Shown piece by piece: positions 1 to 9,728 of a stretch of DNA of 64,000 nt (the stretch's first letter is position 1; every line of letters begins with the position of its first letter). Source of the DNA: Symbiodinium natans (lineage: Eukaryota; Sar; Dinophyceae; Suessiales; Symbiodiniaceae); assembly GCA_905221605.1 (NCBI GenBank), contig CAJNDS010000435.1, positions 683,730-747,729 on the forward strand, written 5' to 3'. A model generated the notes under the pieces. It ran no database searches. It saw nothing but the letters and a program-made list of their open reading frames with translations, and had not been told where the DNA came from. A program made the position numbers and the translations under genes.

Positions 1-86
1 ACCCCTAAACCCCTAAACCCCTAAACCCCTAAACCCCTAAACCCCTAAACCCCTAAACCCCTAAACCCCTAAACCCCTAAACCCTA
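1..86. repeat. Telomere-like octamer array (CCCCTAAA)n
   Basis: About ten near-perfect copies of the 8-base unit CCCCTAAA read 5' to 3' from base 1, then one CCCTATA variant. This is the C-rich strand expected at a left chromosome end. The unit has one extra C compared with the CCCTAAA heptamer that fills the rest of the window. It may be a true telomere, a subtelomeric variant, or only the edge of the assembled piece. Confidence 0.7.
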
Positions 87-125
87 TACACCCTAACCCT
101 GAGCCCTTCGATCCCAAACCCTCAG

Positions 126-183
126 AGCCCGCTCAAACCTCGAATGTATCGGTCGAATGGGGCCCCTCAGCTCTCGGTGGCGG
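126..183 (+). CDS. Candidate internal exon, unknown protein
   Basis: Island right after the terminal array. Acceptor CTCAG at 121-125, donor GTGTTT from 184. Two frames are open throughout: one reads ARSNLECIGRMG, the other PAQTSNVSVEWG. The strand and frame are not settled. No family recognised. Confidence 0.35.
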
Positions 184-385
184 GTGTTTGAAGGTGTCGT
201 TAGGGTTTAGGGTTGAGGGTTTAGGGTTTAGGGTTAAAGGCGAAGGGTTCCGGGCTTCGGGTTTCGAGTTTGGGGAACCCTTAGACGCTCCTTGGCTTGC
301 AACGTGGGCTTGCCGGTCGGGACCACATGAACCGCAAAAGGGGTTGAGGGTTCACATGGAGGTTTGCGAAAAGAATAGAGGGAAC

Positions 386-500
386 CCAAAAATGAGCCCC
401 AAATAGTAGGATTCCCACAGCAGGACCCCAATAAGGTACCCCTAAATGTCGTAGATCCCCATATGCCTCATTTATGACCCAATTTTTAGGGTTCATTTGG
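386..500. repeat. Dispersed repeat, copy 1 (AGTAGGAT...GGACCCCAATAAGG family)
   Basis: This stretch resembles 57385-57475: both carry AGTAGGAT, then GACCCCAATAAGG, then a segment like TGTCGTAGATCCCC. Between the copies the order is kept while single bases differ, as expected of an old dispersed element. No coding capacity is seen. Confidence 0.5.
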
Positions 501-510
501 TCCCCAAGGT

Positions 511-729
511 ATGGGCATCTATATTCTCCCCGACCCCGGTCTTCCTCAACGTGGTGGACTCGCATTTGCCATGGATTTCGAGGGAAGATTAATTAACTCC
601 TCCAAATGCCCAAATTCCCGTCCTGCTGTCGGTCCCAGCATTCCACTCAATACACGTCAAGTGCAGGTCCTGCATTCTTCATCCAAGAATAGCTCGACCG
701 CACCGTCCCTAAACCCTAAACCCCCCTAA
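511..729 (+). CDS. Candidate coding region, unknown protein
   Basis: A 72-codon open frame that ends in CCCTAAA repeats. The first 50 codons (for example GLAFAMDFEGRLINSS) look coding and use mixed third bases. The last residues come from the repeat (LNPKPP) and are probably intronic. A donor-like CAA|GTGCAG is present near 663. Possibly the first exon of a gene; no family recognised. Confidence 0.4.
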   Translation: MGIYILPDPGLPQRGGLAFAMDFEGRLINSSKCPNSRPAVGPSIPLNTRQVQVLHSSSKNSSTAPSLNPKPP

Positions 730-761
730 ACCCTAAACCCCCCTACCCTAAACCCTTGCAG

Positions 762-892
762 GGGCAAATGCTGCGGGTGAGCATTGATGGGTGCCGCTGT
801 CCAAAGGTGACAGCCGAGCGCAACGAAAACCAGCAGCGCGTTTCGCGACGGCCCAAAACCCACAGCAGCCCAGCGGTACTGTGCTCTGTAAT
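762..892 (+). CDS. Exon island, strand uncertain
   Basis: A 131-base island between CCCTAAA (left, ending TTGCAG) and TTTAGGG (right, starting GTAAGG). The + frame reads GQMLRVSIDGCRCPK and stays open to the donor. On the minus strand all three frames are also open, one with a hydrophobic run (NALLVFVALGCHLW). Splice sites favour +, but composition does not decide. Confidence 0.4.
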
Positions 893-895
893 GTA

Positions 896-973
896 AGGTT
901 TATAGGGTTTAGGGTTTAGGGTTTAGGGTTTGGGGTTTAGGGTTTAGGGTTTAGGGTTTAGGGTTTAGGGTTT
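896..973. repeat. TTTAGGG heptamer array
   Basis: About ten tandem TTTAGGG units starting directly at the donor of the preceding island. Typical of the interior arrays in this window. Confidence 0.9.
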
Positions 974-2129
974 AGTATAATCTAATGACACCTATGTTTT
1001 GGGTTCTAGATTCCCTGAAAAAAGAAACCAACCCAGAAAAAATGGGTGCCCTGTTTATAGTATTGTGACTAGGCTACCAACCAAGACCCCACCACCAAGC
1101 TCTGAGTAGAAGAAGTGGGGGAATGGTGAGTAGCCTTCAAACCCTGACATCCCTTAAACCGCTAAAACCCTAAGGCCTCCAAAACTCCTAGACCCTAAAA
1201 CCCCTTAAAACCTTCAAACCCCGAAAGCCCCTAAACCCCTAAGACCCTAAACGCTTTGAGGAGGACAGCCAGCAGCTGCTGGCAACCCGTTTTTGCAGAC
1301 GAAAGACTCACCCTAAACCCTAAACAGCATCTTCCATGTTCTTTTGGGGCCTTTCGGGGGTTTAGGGCTTTTAGGGGACTTGGGTGTTTGGGATTTAAGG
1401 TTCAGGGTTTAGAGTTGACAGGGGGTTAAGGCGTTTACGGGGTTTAGGGCTCAGTTTATAGTGCAGGAGATTGAGGCGTTTAGGGGGTTCAGGGGGTTTG
1501 AGGCTTCAGGGTGTTGGTGGCTTAGGGCCTGTACAGGTTTTGGGGGGCGTTGCGTCGGGCACTGCCGGTGTGGTACTGGTAGGTGTTGCTCTGCGCGGGG
1601 GCACAAGATGAGCCCTGTCTAGAAGCAACGACATCGCGGCTCGGCCATCGGGTTGCTCAGGCTCTCCTGGTGAATCTTTGGGAGCTTAGGGTCCTAATTA
1701 ACCCCTAAAACCTAAACCCTAGCTATAAAACCCCAAAGAACACTAACCCTCGGACCGGCGCTGTGTGAAGGACAGCTTTTTGACAGTGCCGGGGCCGTTC
1801 GTAAAAAACAAAAAAAAAACAGGCGGCTCGGGTGCAAAACGCCCTCAGCCCGAAGGGGCTCGCCGAAGTTAAGTTTTGGCGGGCTTTGGTGCTGGGCGCT
1901 TCAGCCCTGAGCCCCTCGGCTCTACAGTATATTGGTATGGGGGCTATAGGGGCCTTAATAGTTCGAATTGGGTTTTGGAGGTTCTCAGAGTATCAAGGGA
2001 CCATAAGGTAATCTTCCGACCCCTGTACATATATCCCTGCGCCCGAAAGCCCGAATGCGCAGACACTTGTCCAAGCATTCGTCGGTTTAGGGTTTCCCTA
2101 CCTTGAGTCCCGAAAAATGCTCTTAGTAG
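974..2129. other. Degenerate telomere-like spacer with weak exon islands
   Basis: Mostly decayed CCCTAAA/TTTAGGG repeats. Weak islands are seen at 1262-1290 (EEDSQQLLATR), 1560-1620 (minus strand, SNTYQYHTGSARRNAP), 1745-1875, and a 19-base candidate microexon at about 1989-2007 between TTCTCAG and GTAATC. None is strong enough to list as a gene. Confidence 0.5.
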
Positions 2130-2185
2130 GTTACCTCTATAGCGATGATCTACAAACAGTAGCGAGCCTAGAAAGCTTCTTTCGG
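2130..2185 (+). CDS. Candidate internal exon
   Basis: Acceptor TTAGTAG, then a single good frame YLYSDDLQTVASLESFFR, then donor GTTGGG that runs into G-rich repeat. Starts with two bases of a split codon and ends on a codon boundary. Product unknown. Confidence 0.5.
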
Positions 2186-2733
2186 GTTGGGGGCCTTTCT
2201 GGGCTATCTTGGTTGGGGTTCCGGGTGTCAGGGCTCTGGGTTAGAAATCCCTAAGCCCCAGGCCCTAAACCCAAATCTTCCCGCTGAGCCCTCAGTTCAG
2301 GGTTTGGGGTTTGGGGATTAGGGTTTAAGGTTTAGGGTTTAGGGTTTCGGGTCTCGCGCCCGAAACAGCGACCCGGTGGCGAGCGCTGCTAATGATCCAA
2401 GCGCACTTCGGTGCTTCGAATGCGCGGAGTTGAAATTTGGCAGAGCCAGGGGGGGCGGGGAGGGGTTGTTAGTCATTAAGGCTTGAAAGGACGAGGGTTC
2501 AGGGGCTTTAGGGGTTTAGGGCTAGGGGCTTTCGCGGGGGTTTAGGAAAGTTTGGGGGGGAAATCCAAGGTGTGACTACATTTTGGGGACAATTCTTTGT
2601 GCAAATCCTGGTCTAGGATCCGAGGCTAATGCCCCCCTGTAGACTCGCACTTCTCGTGTGGCTGTGGTGGCATTAGGGGTTCAGGGTTTAGGGTTGCTGC
2701 AGTGCTATGGTGCAGGGTAAGGCGCAATGACAG

Positions 2734-3132
2734 AGGTTGCTTGAGAGCACCCTATCCCTCCACCCTGGAAACCAACCACCCTTCTCGACCCCAATGCCTT
2801 TGAAGCAGGGCTTGCATGTGAGGTTTCGGACTTCACGTTGTTAAGCAAGGCTTCGACAGGCCTCTTCATGGGTTATTCCTGTTTCTTCGAAGGCTCTCGG
2901 GATGGTGCCGGGTTTAGGGCCTCTGTAGTTTACAGGGTTTTGTAGGGTTTTTGGGGTTGTTTGAGGCTTCTACGGCTTGTAGGGGCTGCAGGGTCTGTAG
3001 GGTGTTTATTGGGTTGAGGCCTGACAGGGGCTCCATTGCAACAGTTGCACTTGCCTTCTTCGGCCCCGCTCGCAGCTGTTGGACCAAAGGACTGTCCTTT
3101 TCCAGTTTGGGGCTTCGGGCTCAAGGCTTTAA
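2734..3132 (+). CDS. Three-exon gene, 3' end; unknown protein
   Basis: Exons 2734-2817, 2860-2904 and 3028-3132 are all in phase 0 and end at TAA. Exon 1 (RLLESTLSLHPGNQPPFS) has acceptor ATGACAG and donor CAT|GTGAGG. The first intron is only 42 bases. Exon 2 reads ASSWVIPVSSKALGM. Exon 3 reads GLHCNSCTCLLRPRSQ and ends GASGSRL. The second intron contains decayed TTTAGGG. Cysteine-rich start of the last exon is the only notable feature. No family recognised; a start codon was not located. Confidence 0.6.
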
Positions 3133-3266
3133 ATAATCAACCCCCCCGACGCCCCAAACCTGCATCCTAAACCCTACCATCATTTGCACACAGTGAACCC
3201 TGAACACTCAGCTGCCATGTAAGCTCTGACCTTTTCACCCCGACCCAGAACCCGCTATGGAATGCC

Positions 3267-3316
3267 CCAAACCCTAAACCCTAAACCCTAAACCCTACAC
3301 CCTAAACCCTAAACCC
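3267..3316. repeat. CCCTAAA array
   Basis: Seven tandem CCCTAAA-type units, with one CCCTACA variant. Lies between the 3132 gene end and the next gene. Confidence 0.9.
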
Positions 3317-3407
3317 TCTACAGACAAGTGGACCCGTTGAGCTTGGGTTCCGCTTGAAAACATGTCGAGCGCCAGGCAGGGTTTGGCATTCGGCCTTTTG
3401 GGCTTAT

Positions 3408-3474
3408 GGGGTATAATCGCCCTTTTAAGGGAATTATGGGGTATAATAGCCCTTTTAAGGGAATTATAGGGTTT
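3408..3474. repeat. Short tandem repeat, 30-base unit x2
   Basis: The unit around TATGGGGTATAATCGCCC and TTTTAAGGGAAT occurs twice in direct order with one base change, then a decayed third start. Confidence 0.7.
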
Positions 3475-3554
3475 AAACCTCCTTAGATGGTGATCCGAGC
3501 TTTGGGGTATCGTAAACCCAAACCTTGAAACCCTTGAAACCCTTTAAACCTGTT

Positions 3555-4152
3555 ATGGACCCGTTAAGCCCTTTACGTCTCGATTCGCTGTGGACATGTG
3601 GCCAACTGTTGGTGGGCGCGTTTCCGTCCTGCCGCCATGTTTTGCAGGGTTCAGGGTTTAGGGTTTAGGGCTTAGGGTTTAGGGGTTGAGGGTGGAGGTC
3701 CGGGTTTCGGGCCGTATCTGAGGCTTAGGGTGTAATGAGAGTAGGGTGTATCTACAGCTCAAGTATGGGCCCTTAATTTTTTGGGGAGAAGATAGGAAGC
3801 GTCAAATACAAAGACAAAGGTGGTAAGAAGGAAAGGTTTATGCAAGGACTAGTGTCCCTTCAGCAAGGTGCCTAGGTGGACTGGTCCGTGAGTCCTCTGT
3901 GAACCATGAAGAGAGCAGCAGCTCGAAAGCACCATCCTCATCCTGAGCGCACCCGGATGGGCTCTTTACCCCTACACGACAAGCCATTTCCTAACTTCAG
4001 ACCCCCTCAATGCAAACCTGAAATCTTGTCGTGGACGTCATAAGAAGGTGAGCAATGCAGTCCTTGAACTTGAACTCCTAAAGTCAGGGAGCTGGCCCCA
4101 TTCTGCTCCTCCTCCTCCTGGCGGCTCAATGCTGGACGGCAGCTGGGGGTGA
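3555..4152 (+). CDS. Small three-exon gene, complete by reading
   Basis: Exons 3555-3648, 4001-4047 and 4084-4152 join in phase into 70 codons from ATG to TGA. Exon 1 reads MDPLSPLRLDSLWTCGQLLV and its donor is GTTCAGGGTTTAGGG, inside a telomere-type array. Exon 2 (PLNANLKSCRGRHKK) has acceptor CTAACTTCAG and donor GTGAGC. The second intron is 36 bases. The last exon reads SGSWPHSAPPPPGGS. Caution: a shifted frame of the last exon reads a hydrophobic GPILLLLLLAAQCW segment like a signal peptide, so this exon may belong to another model. Confidence 0.5.
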
Positions 4153-4205
4153 CGAAGAGGACCCCATGAACCACGAGGTGACGAGGTGTTGAAGCTGCCA
4201 AGCCT

Positions 4206-4428
4206 TAGGGTGCAGGGTTTAGGGTTTAGGGTTTAGGGTTTAGGGTTTAGGGTTTATACATGTGTACTCCAAAATCGAATGAGCCGGAGAAGCCTTGCAC
4301 ACACTCTCTCCCAATGCGACAGCTTCTCCAGTGGTTGGAGGAGTCGATTAGGCATGGCTTGTAATTAGGGTTTAGGGTTTAGGGTTTAGGGTTTAGGGTT
4401 TAGGGTTTAGGTTTAGGGTTTATGGTTG
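4206..4428. repeat. Two TTTAGGG arrays around an exon island
   Basis: Arrays at about 4208-4256 and 4366-4428, six to nine units each, enclose the island 4293-4364. Confidence 0.9.
4293..4364 (+). CDS. Candidate terminal exon
   Basis: Between two TTTAGGG arrays. After AGAAG the frame reads PCTHSLPMRQLLQWLEESIR and ends HGL-TAA just before the second array. Amphipathic helix-like tail. It could also be a short stand-alone frame from the internal ATG. Confidence 0.45.
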   Translation, partial: PCTHSLPMRQLLQWLEESIRHGL

Positions 4429-4622
4429 GTGATCGAGGTAACAGGCTCCTGACATGAGCCTGAACTCGTCCCGTCCCCTCTCGACGGCTAAGCCCTATAA
4501 AACCCAAACCCTAGGGTTCAAGGCCGTAGCAGGAGGTTCCTTGCAGCCAGGCTCACTACCCAAGCTCTAGACCCTACTTCCGCCCCATGTTATACAATCA
4601 AGGTGCAGGGTTTGGGGTTTAG

Positions 4623-4656
4623 GGTTCATCCTCGTGCATCGCTTGGCAGATGGAAC
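4623..4656 (+). CDS. Candidate microexon with TTTAG acceptor
   Basis: The acceptor AG lies in the last telomere-type unit (GGTTTAG). The exon reads FILVHRLADG and ends with donor AC|GTAGTG. Only 34 bases, so support is modest. Confidence 0.35.
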
Positions 4657-4905
4657 GTAGTGACGCCCTCTGAGAATTCGCAATTAATGGTTGGATAAAA
4701 AGGTAATTAGGTTTTCGGCTCCTGTCATACGACTATGGACCGAGTTGAGGGATGGAAAGGAAGCTGTCCAGGGTTTAGGGTTTAGGGTTTAGGGTTTAGG
4801 GTGTACGTGAACGCTTCGTGTGAGTTTCGGGGGGCGCATGGTTGCTGAACATTTTTGTGGTGGGGTGCTCCTGGGTACGGCTTAACCCATCTCAACCCCC
4901 ATTCC

Positions 4906-5007
4906 TTGGGATGTTCCCCCTTATACTAACAGTCCTTCATAGGGATTATACTAGCAGGGTACTATCATCCCTATTCAGGGCTACTAGTATACGGGGGAAC
5001 ATCCCAA
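4906..5007. mobile_element. Palindromic element, family A copy 1
   Basis: Terminal inverted repeats TTGGGATGTTCCCCCTTATA and its complement enclose about 100 bases with inner AGTCCTTCATAGGGATTATA. Same family at 5137, 11366, 17211, 56187, 56331 and 56587. No coding capacity, so non-autonomous. The open frame upstream (VVGCSWVRLNPSQPPFLG) runs to GGGAT|GTTCCC at its left end. Confidence 0.85.
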
Positions 5008-5050
5008 CCCATTCCTGCCATTGCTTGACATGATGGCCTTTGCTCAAAAG

Positions 5051-5351
5051 GAGCCCTGTGGCGTGGTCTTCCTGAACGATGGCCCCAAGAGCGCGGAGCT
5101 ACTGGCCACCAAGACTATAGACACAAAACCTAAGATTTGGGATGTTGCCCCCTTGTACGATATCAGCCCTTAATATGGGGATTATAAAAGGGGTACTATA
5201 ATTCCAATTATAGGGACTGTTAGTGTAAGGGGGACATCCCAACCTCGGATGTCTGAGTGGTACCTTTGTTGCCCTTAACAACGTTCTTAACAGGGTTGAG
5301 CTGCGGCTCCCTTGCAATCGCCGTCATCAAGTTGTCCCTTGGGATTCTCAG
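5051..5351 (+). CDS. Two exons separated by a family A element
   Basis: Exon 5051-5143 follows CTCAAAAG and reads EPCGVVFLNDGPKSAELLAT with high G/C third bases. It ends at GGGAT|GTTGCC, where the GT lies in the left terminal repeat of the family A copy at 5137. Exon 5301-5351 reads LRLPCNRRHQVVPWDSQ in matching phase and ends at donor CAG|GTCCTA. An alternative acceptor at 5291-5293 (TTAACAG) gives other frames, one hydrophobic (LSCGSLAIAVIKLS). Product unknown. Confidence 0.5.
5137..5242. mobile_element. Palindromic element, family A copy 2
   Basis: TTGGGATGTTGCCCCCTTGT on the left, AAGGGGGACATCCCAA on the right, with the usual inner GGGATTATA. Lies inside the intron between the exons at 5051 and 5301. 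Confidence 0.85.
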
Positions 5352-5659
5352 GTCCTAGGTTGTTGCTGAAACTCGAAGCCTTTGAGGCAGGGCCTGAAAG
5401 AAGGGGTAGGACCGCCCAAACCCTAAACCCTAACCCCTAAACTGTACTATAAGCCGAGTGTCGAGGCTGCATGCCAGCAATGTTTGGCTTGAGGCCTTGG
5501 GGAGTTTTACTGTTTTTTTTGAGGATGCCTTCTCTAGGGTTGATGTTCTGGTGCGAGAACATAAGCTTTAGTTGCCGGGCACGCAAAACCTGTTTTGTTT
5601 GAAAGGACTGAAAAGTTGACCTCCTGGGAAGCTCCAGTTATAGTTCTTGTTGCTATTCT

Positions 5660-5880
5660 CTAGCTATCTGTCTATCTATCTATCTATGTATATGTCTATG
5701 TATATGGACGGGTAGTTCTCTAAGCTAGGGTCCCTTTTGGGGTCCGTATCAGAAGTGTGCCGAAATAGATGGGGGGGGACCCAAAAAGAACCCTACTTTA
5801 GAGAACTACCCATATATCCATCTATCTATCTATCTATCTATCTCTATATATATGCACATACATACATACATATATACTTT
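5660..5880. repeat. TATC microsatellites and palindrome family B copy
   Basis: (TCTA)n at about 5663-5690 and 5818-5842, ATAC-type repeats to 5880. Between them, 5709-5812 is an inverted repeat with arms GGGTAGTTCTCTAAGCTAGG and CCTACTTTAGAGAACTACCC. The same arm (TTTAGAGAACTACCC) recurs at 40702-40716. The arms are about 36 bases and imperfect. Confidence 0.75.
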
Positions 5881-5989
5881 TGCTACCCCCCCCCCCCCCC
5901 AGCGACCTACCCTTTTTAGGCCTTTTTAGGCCTTTTTAACAAAAAATAACAAAGAAGGCCCCAAAAGTCGCGTAGTTAATCACCGGGTA

Positions 5990-7320
5990 ATGAAGGACAG
6001 TTACCAGCTCACCCACCTCACAGACCCCGATAAGCCAGCATTGGAAGAATCTACATTTTGAATCTGAAGCGGACAATGCTGTTTTTAGATGTTTAGATCA
6101 GTGTTTTTCTATGCAAATTGTGCGTTTCAAGGGCAATTAATGTTTTGTTGAGCAACTAATCTATTTATACAGTTGTGTTTGTACGAGGCAAAGTACTAAT
6201 CAAATAGTGAAACATTTTTCTTGGTTCTATGCGAATTTAGCTACTAGAGTAATTATTAAGCAAATAGCCCAATTTGACTCAAGTGAATACCATTTAAAGG
6301 ACCATACTCAACCAAAATACGAAAGAAGCACCATATTCAACCAACATATGGCAAAGTGTGGTTTAAAGGGCAAATAGTGCTTTGTTGAGCAATTAATGCA
6401 TTGAAACAGTTGTGTTTATACCAGGCAAAGTATTGTTGAAGTACTATCTGCAAAGTCAAATGAAACACCTTATGTTTACATATTCATGAAACAGTTTTTT
6501 GAAGTATTCATTCTATGCGAATTTAACTACTAGAGGAAAATTTTAAGCAAATAGCCCAATTTGACTCAAGTGAATACTATTTAAAGGACCATACTTAACC
6601 AAATACGAAATAAACATTTGCGGAAATGGAAACGGTTCTACCTACATAACAATGAGACAAAGATTGCTGAAGTATTCACTAAAGACCACTTATATACGAT
6701 GTCTGAAAAGCACAATTTGCATGAGCAAGCTTAAAAATGCACAATAATGGAATAGAAGCGGTTCTACTTACATAACGATGAAACAAAGATGTCTGAAGTA
6801 TTCAATAAAGACCACATATATACTATGCCTGAAAAACGCAACTTGCACAATCAGGCTTAAAAAATGCACAAGAATCCTAGAAAAGTACTTAGTGAAGGCC
6901 ATACACAAGCAAATTCACAAATACATAAAAACATCCAAAAGCGCAAGCTTTTCAGGAGAATCTCTGGTAAAGTTTGGATTATAGGGTTTTGGGGTATTCC
7001 AGGACGAGTAGGAGTCACTTTTTAAGCAAACAATTCTAAGCAATAAATGCTTTTTCTCAAGACAAGCGTTGCAGAAGCTGCTTCTAGATAATTAATCGCA
7101 TTTACCAGGCAAATATTATCCATGCGAATTGAGCTACCAGAGCACCAAGTAATGGCTGAATAAGGTCTACTACACTTGAGTACAACCAAAAGATGCACTA
7201 AACACTAGCGGCTCTACTTACATAATAACGAAACAAATAGTTCTGAAGCACTAGAAAGACCACTTGTATACTATTTCTGAAAAGCACAATTAGCATAAGC
7301 ACACTTAAAAATGCGTAGTT
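5990..7320. other. AT-rich block with internal repeats, no telomere motif
   Basis: About 1.3 kb of AT-rich sequence free of TTTAGGG, unlike its neighbours. It contains internal near-repeats: 6225-6335 and 6511-6612 share AGCAAATAGCCCAATTTGAC, ATTTAAAGGACCATACT and the segments between; 6650-6700, 6777-6830 and 7225-7280 share ACAAAGAT.TCTGAAGTATTC and AAAGACCAC. No convincing coding frame. Probably an old inserted element or degenerate tandem repeat. Confidence 0.6.
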
Positions 7321-7345
7321 GATGCCTCGTGACCGTGAAGGCGAA

Positions 7346-7612
7346 CCAAAAAGCCAAAATACCAAAACCAAAAAACCAAAAATACCAAAACCAAAAAAGC
7401 CAAAAACACCAAAACCAAAAATACCAAAAAAACCAATTTTCGGGACTCTTGGAGAAGCCTCATAGGGATTTCCTGAGAGTCCCGGAACATTGGTGTTTTT
7501 TGGTATTTTTGTTTTTTTTGGTTTTGTTTTGGTTTTGGTTTTTTTGGTTTTGTTTTTTTTTGGTTTTTTTGGTTTTGGTTTTTTGTTTTTTTGGTTTTGG
7601 TATTTTTGGTTT
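7346..7612. repeat. Long inverted repeat of CCAAAA / TTTTGG
   Basis: 7346-7432 is built of CCAAAA-like units; 7493-7612 is built of TTTTGG-like units, so the arms can pair with a loop of about 60 bases (7433-7492). Long frames through it are low-complexity (FWFWFF and KNQKYQ) and are not taken as genes. Confidence 0.85.
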
Positions 7613-7740
7613 TTCTACTGTCCCGTGTATGCGATTTTAATTGTATTTTAGTCTACGCCCTAGGAAATACGCTATATTGCACACCGAGTTTGCTTGCAGT
7701 GCAGCTGGGTGACTTGAGACAAGGCGAAAAAGGGTAGGTC

Positions 7741-8660
7741 ACTGGGGGGGGGGGTACCATACTTTTGTATACATAGTACATATTTAATGCGCAGTATACT
7801 CTGAACCCAAATCCTGATGCCTGTGCCACAGCAGAGGCTCTTCTGGCTTTCGCCGGAAGCCCGGCGGCCCAAACAACTGGGCCTCCTTTTCTTGTGTGAG
7901 GACACGCCAGTACTTAGGGGTTTCAGGCTTTCCTTTTTTTTTTTTTGGGCGGGGGGGGGGGGGGGAGGAGGTTTTGGGTTTAGGGTTTGGGGTTTCGGGT
8001 TTAGGGCCGGGTTGGGGGGGGGGGGGTGGGGAGACCCCAACCCCGCACAGACCTACCGGTGGCCCCCGAAATTAACTGTCAGCACCTCAGGGTCAAGGTG
8101 TTTGGGGTTGAAATCGGTGGGAATGAGCTTAAACACCTTGCAACCCTGAACGGAACCCAAACCCTTAAACCCCGCGACCTCAGTTTCCCTGACCACCCGC
8201 GCCATCAGAAAGTTTGCAAGCCCGAAGACCCAAACACCTAAGCACCGAGAAAGGGAAAGCAAACCTATCAGCCCTGCATGTATGAGCTCCCTTCAATATT
8301 GAGTGCACTCCACCAACAAACATGGGAGAATGATACTGGGTGAGCTCTTACGAACCTCTGCAAACCCCACAAGTTCCAGCTCCAAAAGTAATCGCCAAAC
8401 CCTGAACGCGCTAAAACCCAAAGGCCCTTCAATACCCCCAAAACCCTTTCAACGCACTAAACCCGAAACACCTTAAACCCGAACCTCTGAACCTTCAATG
8501 CACTACACGCCCCAAACTCCATCTAAAGCACCCTAAACAAAATTCTTAACCCTTATAAATCAGACAAGATCACCTATCCCTAAAACCCTAAGTAACCCTA
8601 AGTAACCCTACGTAGCTCTTGAAACCCTTCAACACCCTCAACACCCCAAGCCCCCCCCCC
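7741..8660. other. Homopolymer runs and decayed telomere-like spacer
   Basis: Poly-G runs near 7745 and 7950-8030, poly-T near 7930, poly-C near 8650. The 122-codon and 110-codon overlapping frames here are repeat-derived (NPKPQTLNPKP) and are left out. No supported exon. Confidence 0.5.
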
Positions 8661-8754
8661 CCCTACCCCAAACCCTCGGAAACCCTAGAAACCTTCAACC
8701 CTGAGCCCTGTAAACCCTATACACCCTCCACACCCTCAACCCTGAACCCCGATA

Positions 8755-8872
8755 AACCCTGAACCCTAATAAACCCTAATACACCCTAATAAACCCTAAT
8801 AAACCCTAATAATCCCCATAAACCCTAATTAATAAACCCTAATAAACCCTAATAAACCCTAATAAACCCTCA
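8755..8872. repeat. CCCTAATAAA variant array
   Basis: About ten units of the telomere-like motif with an inserted TA (CCCTAATAAA). It ends at the acceptor CTCAG of the exon at 8874. A locally homogenised variant of the general motif. Confidence 0.8.
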
Positions 8873-8873
8873 G

Positions 8874-9690
8874 GCCGACAAGCGCTTCGTTGCCAGCCTC
8901 GAGCCGAACAGCGCGCACCGCCCGGCGCTCAGCGCGGCAGCCCTTGGATTTCTCGCACATTTTATTTCTATGGGTTTAGGGTTTAGGATTTAGGGTTTAG
9001 GGTTTAGGGTTTAAAGGTTTAGGGTCTAGGGGCTTTGGGTTTGGGGTTCAGTGTGCTTCGCAGCCCTGAGCCCTGGTCGGTAGAGTTGCGTAGAATCTGC
9101 TTTGTGCATCAGACCCCTTACTGTATCCCCCTCAGGAATTTTTTTATAATGGTGAAATAAAGCCCAAGAGGATATTAAACACATTATTTTGTTAAGGTTC
9201 TAAGGGGAGTATGCCTTAGAGTCAAGCCGCCCAGCTCTTGACAGGTGGGATTTTGAGGAGCAGGTCCAAAGTTTGGGCTCAGAGGGTTTCTGTGTGTGTG
9301 AGGTCCCTGGTTCTGGCCTACCGAACCCAAAACATCACCCAAACCTCAAGCCCTATGGTAGAAAGGGCTTGAGAGGGTTTAGGTTTACGATGTTCAAGGG
9401 CCTGCCCCCAACCCTAAGCCCGAAACCTTCAACCCTAAACCCTAAACCCTAAACCCTAAACCCTAAACCCTAAACCCTAAACCCTAAACCCTAAACCCTA
9501 AACCCTAAACCCTAAACTCAGGCGAATCCACCTACACTGGCCACCGCTTCCTCATATCCGCGGCGGACGGCTCCGAGCAGATGGTGGAGATCCAGTCGGC
9601 CGCCGGCCAAGGGTGCTCCTCTGTGTGTCTGTCTCTGTGTGTGTGTGTGTGTGTGCGTTGCGTTACCTTCTCGCGGAGGATGGCTTATCT

Positions 9691-9728
<38 letters not shown>

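Noticed and set aside
7672-8149. Overlapping frames of 110 and 122 codons
   Set aside because: Both cross homopolymers and telomere-like repeat (NPKPQTLNPKP, FGFRVWGFGF); no splice-supported exon.
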